A DNA stretch of 64,000 bases, from positions 89,180-153,179 of the forward strand of contig JAKCDE010000002.1 in NCBI GenBank assembly GCA_021838585.1. Direction: 5' to 3'. Origin of the DNA: Nitrospirota bacterium (lineage in GTDB: Bacteria > Nitrospirota_A > Leptospirillia > Leptospirillales > Leptospirillaceae). Each line of letters starts with the position of its first letter. Positions within the stretch are counted from its first letter, which is position 1. Below the pieces are notes generated by a model. That model saw only the letters and a program-made list of their open reading frames with translations, was not told the origin of the DNA and made no database searches. Shown here piece by piece: positions 61,113-64,000 of this stretch. The position numbers and the translations under genes are program-made.

Positions 61113-61988
61113 GTGTCTTCTGATCCGGACCGGGTTGATTTCCTGCCATGGGGCGTATCCCATCTGGCCGAACTCGAGGCCCTGGCCAGAAAGCGCCGTC
61201 TCCGGGTTGAGGCGGACGAGAAGGTGGCTAAGGCGAGGGACCGGATTCTCGAAGGGTTGTCTCCAAAAGACCGGGGGAGGTTGACGGACCGGCTTCTGAC
61301 GCTTCTTGACAATTCCGAACGCCTTGGGCTTAAGATGAGTCATCCCGGATCTTCCGGATGGCCCGGTCTCCTGTCGGATCTCTCTTTTCCCCCGTTCCTG
61401 CTCTGGATGAAAGGAGATCTTTCGGCGCTTCTCCCTCCCGGAATTGCCATCGTGGGGGCCCGTGAAGCCGGACCGTCGGCCTGCGGGGCGGTCTCCAAGC
61501 TGGCCCGGGAGCTTTCCTCGATAGGGGTTTGCGTGGTGTCGGGGCTGGCGAGGGGAGTGGACGGAGCCGCGCATCGGGGAGCCATTTCCGGGCCTGGACG
61601 CACGATCGCCGTGGTGGGGACCGGACTCGACCGGGTCTACCCGGCCGAGCACCGGATCCTTGAAAGGGACATTTTGGCGGGAGGAGGCCTGCTCCTCTCG
61701 GAGTACCCTCCGGGGGATGGGCCTGAGCCCTGGCATTTCCCCTACCGGAACCGGCTGATTGTCGGCCTGTCGGTGGCTGTTGTGGTCGGCCCCCATCGCC
61801 GGCGCTCCGGGACCTATGTGACGGCGCGGATCGCCCTCGAAGAGGGGCGTGAGCTTCTGGTCTTCGACCGTGAGTCCAGGGGGTGGGAAGGGGAAGGACC
61901 GGCGCTTCTTGCGGGCGAAGGAGCCCGGAGAGTGTCGGGTGCGGAGGAGGTTCTCTCCGCGATTTTGTCCCGAGGGGACATGGCATGA
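61113..61988 (+). CDS. dprA: DNA processing protein DprA
   Basis: DprA loads RecA on incoming single-stranded DNA during transformation. The 291-residue protein keeps the Rossmann core: 'AIVGAREAGPSACGAV', 'VVSGLARGVDGAAHRGAI', 'TIAVVGTGLDRVYPAEHRIL' and 'FPYRNRLIVGLS'. GTG start with TGGAGG upstream. It is shorter than many DprA proteins and lacks an obvious C-terminal winged helix. topA follows 26 bases later, a common arrangement. Confidence 0.9.
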   Translation: MSSDPDRVDFLPWGVSHLAELEALARKRRLRVEADEKVAKARDRILEGLSPKDRGRLTDRLLTLLDNSERLGLKMSHPGSSGWPGLLSDLSFPPFLLWMKGDLSALLPPGIAIVGAREAGPSACGAVSKLARELSSIGVCVVSGLARGVDGAAHRGAISGPGRTIAVVGTGLDRVYPAEHRILERDILAGGGLLLSEYPPGDGPEPWHFPYRNRLIVGLSVAVVVGPHRRRSGTYVTARIALEEGRELLVFDRESRGWEGEGPALLAGEGARRVSGAEEVLSAILSRGDMA

Positions 61989-62014
61989 CAACCTTCAAGA
62001 AAGGCATCTGAAAA

Positions 62015-64000
62015 GTGAGTGTTCGCAAGAAAGCGGCTTCCGCCGTTCCCGCGGCTCCGAAGAGTCGGACTCCCCGGAAAAAATCATCGGATTCCTCCCG
62101 GACGGCTGCACCGGAAGAGACGATCGTGGAGAAGAAAGCTGCGACCGCCCCAAAGGGAACCCTCATCATCGTCGAGTCGCCCACGAAGGCCAGGACCCTG
62201 ACCCGGATTCTGGGAAGCGGATACAAGGTCAAGGCCAGCGTCGGCCATCTGAAGGATCTTCCCCCGTCCAAGATCGGAGTGGACGTCGACAATGGCTACG
62301 AACTCCAGTTTGTGGTCTCGGAAGGAAAAAAGAAGGTTCTCGATGAAATCCGCCAGGCCGCTCGCGGGGCCCGGGAGATCTTTCTCGCCTCCGATCCGGA
62401 CCGGGAAGGGGAGGCGATCGCCTATCATATCGCGAGCGAGCTGACCGGGCTCAAGAAGCCGATTCGCCGGGTGCTGGTCCACGAGCTGACACCCCGGGGC
62501 ATCGAGGCGGCCCTGGCCGAGCCCGGTGAGATCGACCTTCACAAGGTCGATGCCCAGAAGGCCCGCCGGGCCCTCGACCGGATCGTCGGATACTCCCTCT
62601 CCCCCTTACTCTGGGAACGGGTCCGGAGGGGACTCTCCGCCGGCCGGGTCCAGTCGGTGGCCGTCCGTCTGGTCTGCGACCGGGAAAACGAGATCAGGGC
62701 TTTTGTTCCGGAAGAATACTGGACCATCACCCTTTCGATGCGTCCGTCCGACCCGGGCCGCTCCGACAGCGTCTTCACCGCCCGCCTCGACCGGATCGCC
62801 GGCCGTAAGGTGCAGATCTCGAATGCCGACGAAGCCCGCAAGACGGTGGAGCGGATCGGCTCGGAAGGCTTTCGGATCGACAGCCTCTCTGCCGATGAAA
62901 AACGACGTCAGCCCTCTCCTCCGCTCACGACCAGCCGCCTCCAGCAGGAAGGAGCCCGGCGCTTTCGCTTTTCCGCCAAGAAGACCATGCAGCTGGCCCA
63001 GAAGCTTTACGAAGGCGTCGACCTTCCCGGACAGGGCCAGACGGGACTCATCACCTACATGAGGACCGACTCCGTCCGCCTTGCTCCCGAGGCCCAGGAG
63101 ATGGCTCGTAAATTCATCGCCAGTGCCTACCCCCAGGCTCTTCCTCCACGGAGCCCCGCCTACCGGAACAAGAAAGGGATCCAGGACGCCCACGAGGCGA
63201 TCCGTCCCACCGACGTCAGCCGGACGCCCGACTCCCTCGAGGGCATTCTCGACCGGGATCTCCTTCGGGTTTACCGGCTGATCTGGCAGACCTTCCTCGA
63301 AAGCCAGATGGTTCCGGCGCGATATCTCCTTACGACCGTCATCGTCGAAGGGGACAAGGGGGACACCTTTCGGGCGACCGGGCGGCGCATGCTCGACCCG
63401 GGCTTCCTGGTCCTGCGCGGGGAAGAGGTCCGGGCCCGGAAGAAATCCGACGCTCTTTCCGAAGAGGAAGGGGAGGAAAAAGGCGAGGAAGAGAACGAAC
63501 TCCCCCTCCTTCACGAAGGGGAGGCTGTGGAGGGTGCCGCCCCTCCCGAATCCCAGCAGCATTTCACCGAGCCTCCTCCCCGCTATAACGAGGCCTCGCT
63601 CATCCGGGAGCTCGAGGAAAAGGGAATCGGCCGCCCCAGCACCTACGCCACCATCATGACCACGATCCTCGACCGGGAGTATGTGGAGAAGCGGGAGAAC
63701 CGGTTTCACCCGACCGAGCTCGGGGAGACGGTGAACCGCCTCCTGGTCGACTCCTTCCCCGACCTTCTGAACGTCGCCTTCACGGCCCGCATGGAAGAGG
63801 AGCTCGATTCGGTGGAAGAAGGGGAGAAGATTTACCGCGAGGCGGTGGACGACTTCTATCGCCCTTTTTCGAAGGAGCTGTCGAAGGCCAAGGGGGGCGG
63901 CATGGCCAACCTGAAGGCCCAAAGCGAGCCGACCACGATCCCCTGTCCTGTCTGCGGAACGCTCATGGTCAAAAAATGGGGCCGCCACGGCGCCTACCTG
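62015..64000 (+). CDS. topA: DNA topoisomerase I (3' end outside window)
   Basis: Relaxes negative supercoils by a tyrosine-linked strand break. The 662 visible codons start at GTG 62015 and stay open to the window edge. A basic Lys/Ala-rich leader (~50 residues) precedes the Toprim domain 'LIIVESPTKARTL' with 'LASDPDREGEAIAYHI'. The catalytic tyrosine is in 'GLITYMRTDSVRL'. A glutamate-rich insertion lies near residues 475-505. The first C-terminal zinc finger is just entered ('CPVCGTLMVKKWG'). Confidence 0.96.
   Translation, partial: MSVRKKAASAVPAAPKSRTPRKKSSDSSRTAAPEETIVEKKAATAPKGTLIIVESPTKARTLTRILGSGYKVKASVGHLKDLPPSKIGVDVDNGYELQFVVSEGKKKVLDEIRQAARGAREIFLASDPDREGEAIAYHIASELTGLKKPIRRVLVHELTPRGIEAALAEPGEIDLHKVDAQKARRALDRIVGYSLSPLLWERVRRGLSAGRVQSVAVRLVCDRENEIRAFVPEEYWTITLSMRPSDPGRSDSVFTARLDRIAGRKVQISNADEARKTVERIGSEGFRIDSLSADEKRRQPSPPLTTSRLQQEGARRFRFSAKKTMQLAQKLYEGVDLPGQGQTGLITYMRTDSVRLAPEAQEMARKFIASAYPQALPPRSPAYRNKKGIQDAHEAIRPTDVSRTPDSLEGILDRDLLRVYRLIWQTFLESQMVPARYLLTTVIVEGDKGDTFRATGRRMLDPGFLVLRGEEVRARKKSDALSEEEGEEKGEEENELPLLHEGEAVEGAAPPESQQHFTEPPPRYNEASLIRELEEKGIGRPSTYATIMTTILDREYVEKRENRFHPTELGETVNRLLVDSFPDLLNVAFTARMEEELDSVEEGEKIYREAVDDFYRPFSKELSKAKGGGMANLKAQSEPTTIPCPVCGTLMVKKWGRHGAYL

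Noticed and set aside
1..64000. Insertion sequences, prophage, CRISPR arrays, tRNA and rRNA genes
   Set aside because: Both strands were read for transposase-like frames, phage gene runs, regular spaced repeats and T-loop or rRNA motifs. None was found. This is a by-eye reading, not a computed search.

Overview
This window is a GC-rich (about 60% by eye), densely packed bacterial chromosome segment with about 64 protein genes. I see no rRNA, tRNA, insertion sequence, prophage or CRISPR array. Gene content suggests a Gram-negative aerobic or microaerophilic autotroph. The combination of System II cytochrome c maturation, an uptake [NiFe] hydrogenase, a high-potential-quinone-type gene set and LL-diaminopimelate aminotransferase lysine synthesis fits a Leptospirillum-like member of Nitrospirota. 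This placement is inference from gene content; no marker gene in the window proves it.

Layout. 1-446: 3' end of an MCE/MlaD-type protein. 611-5083: cytochrome c maturation (resB, ccsA, two TlpA-like thioredoxins, ccdA). 5097-7627: a geranylgeranyl-reductase-type flavoprotein and an M50 protease with CBS domains. 11783-7512 (minus): rpiB-glyA-nrdR-priA. 11938-13785: a FN3 lipoprotein facing a tandem pair of thymidylate-kinase-like genes. 14126-27487: a hydrogenase island with structural genes (small subunit, large subunit, cytochrome b), protease HupD, HypC-like HupF, HupH, HupK, then hypABFCDE and a nickel permease. The small subunit carries the extra cysteines of the oxygen-tolerant [4Fe-3S] type. 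29146-27611 (minus): Ppx/GppA. 29324-33040: a quinone locus with a UbiE/MenG methyltransferase, a B12-type radical SAM protein, a UbiC-like lyase and UbiA.

33079-36789: a PEBP protein, two very small membrane proteins, a YajR-like MFS transporter and an RCK potassium channel. 36812-41648: argD-argF-argG-argH. 41645-47670: an LptM-like lipoprotein, then lysA, dapA, dapB, a FAH-family gene and dapL. 47688-50185: folK, an envelope protein and mutY. 54222-50142 (minus): the Anbu proteasome-homologue operon (ATP-grasp, alpha-E, Anbu, transglutaminase), preceded by a good sigma-54-type promoter. 54467-57640: a GNAT, a cysteine-repeat lipoprotein, a DUF3332 lipoprotein, and YtxH and DUF948 proteins around a strong hairpin terminator. 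57762-60760: a NitT-type ABC transporter with fused permease, ATPase and a detached AAA-associated domain. 61113-64000: dprA and a truncated topA.

How the parts connect. The hydrogenase would feed electrons through its b-type cytochrome into the quinone pool made partly by the 29-33 kb locus. The cytochrome c maturation genes serve the downstream respiratory chain. The arg and dap blocks supply arginine, lysine and peptidoglycan precursors. The least understood parts are the Anbu operon, the radical SAM gene in the quinone locus, the two tiny membrane proteins at 33.8-34.1 kb, and the tandem kinase-like pair.
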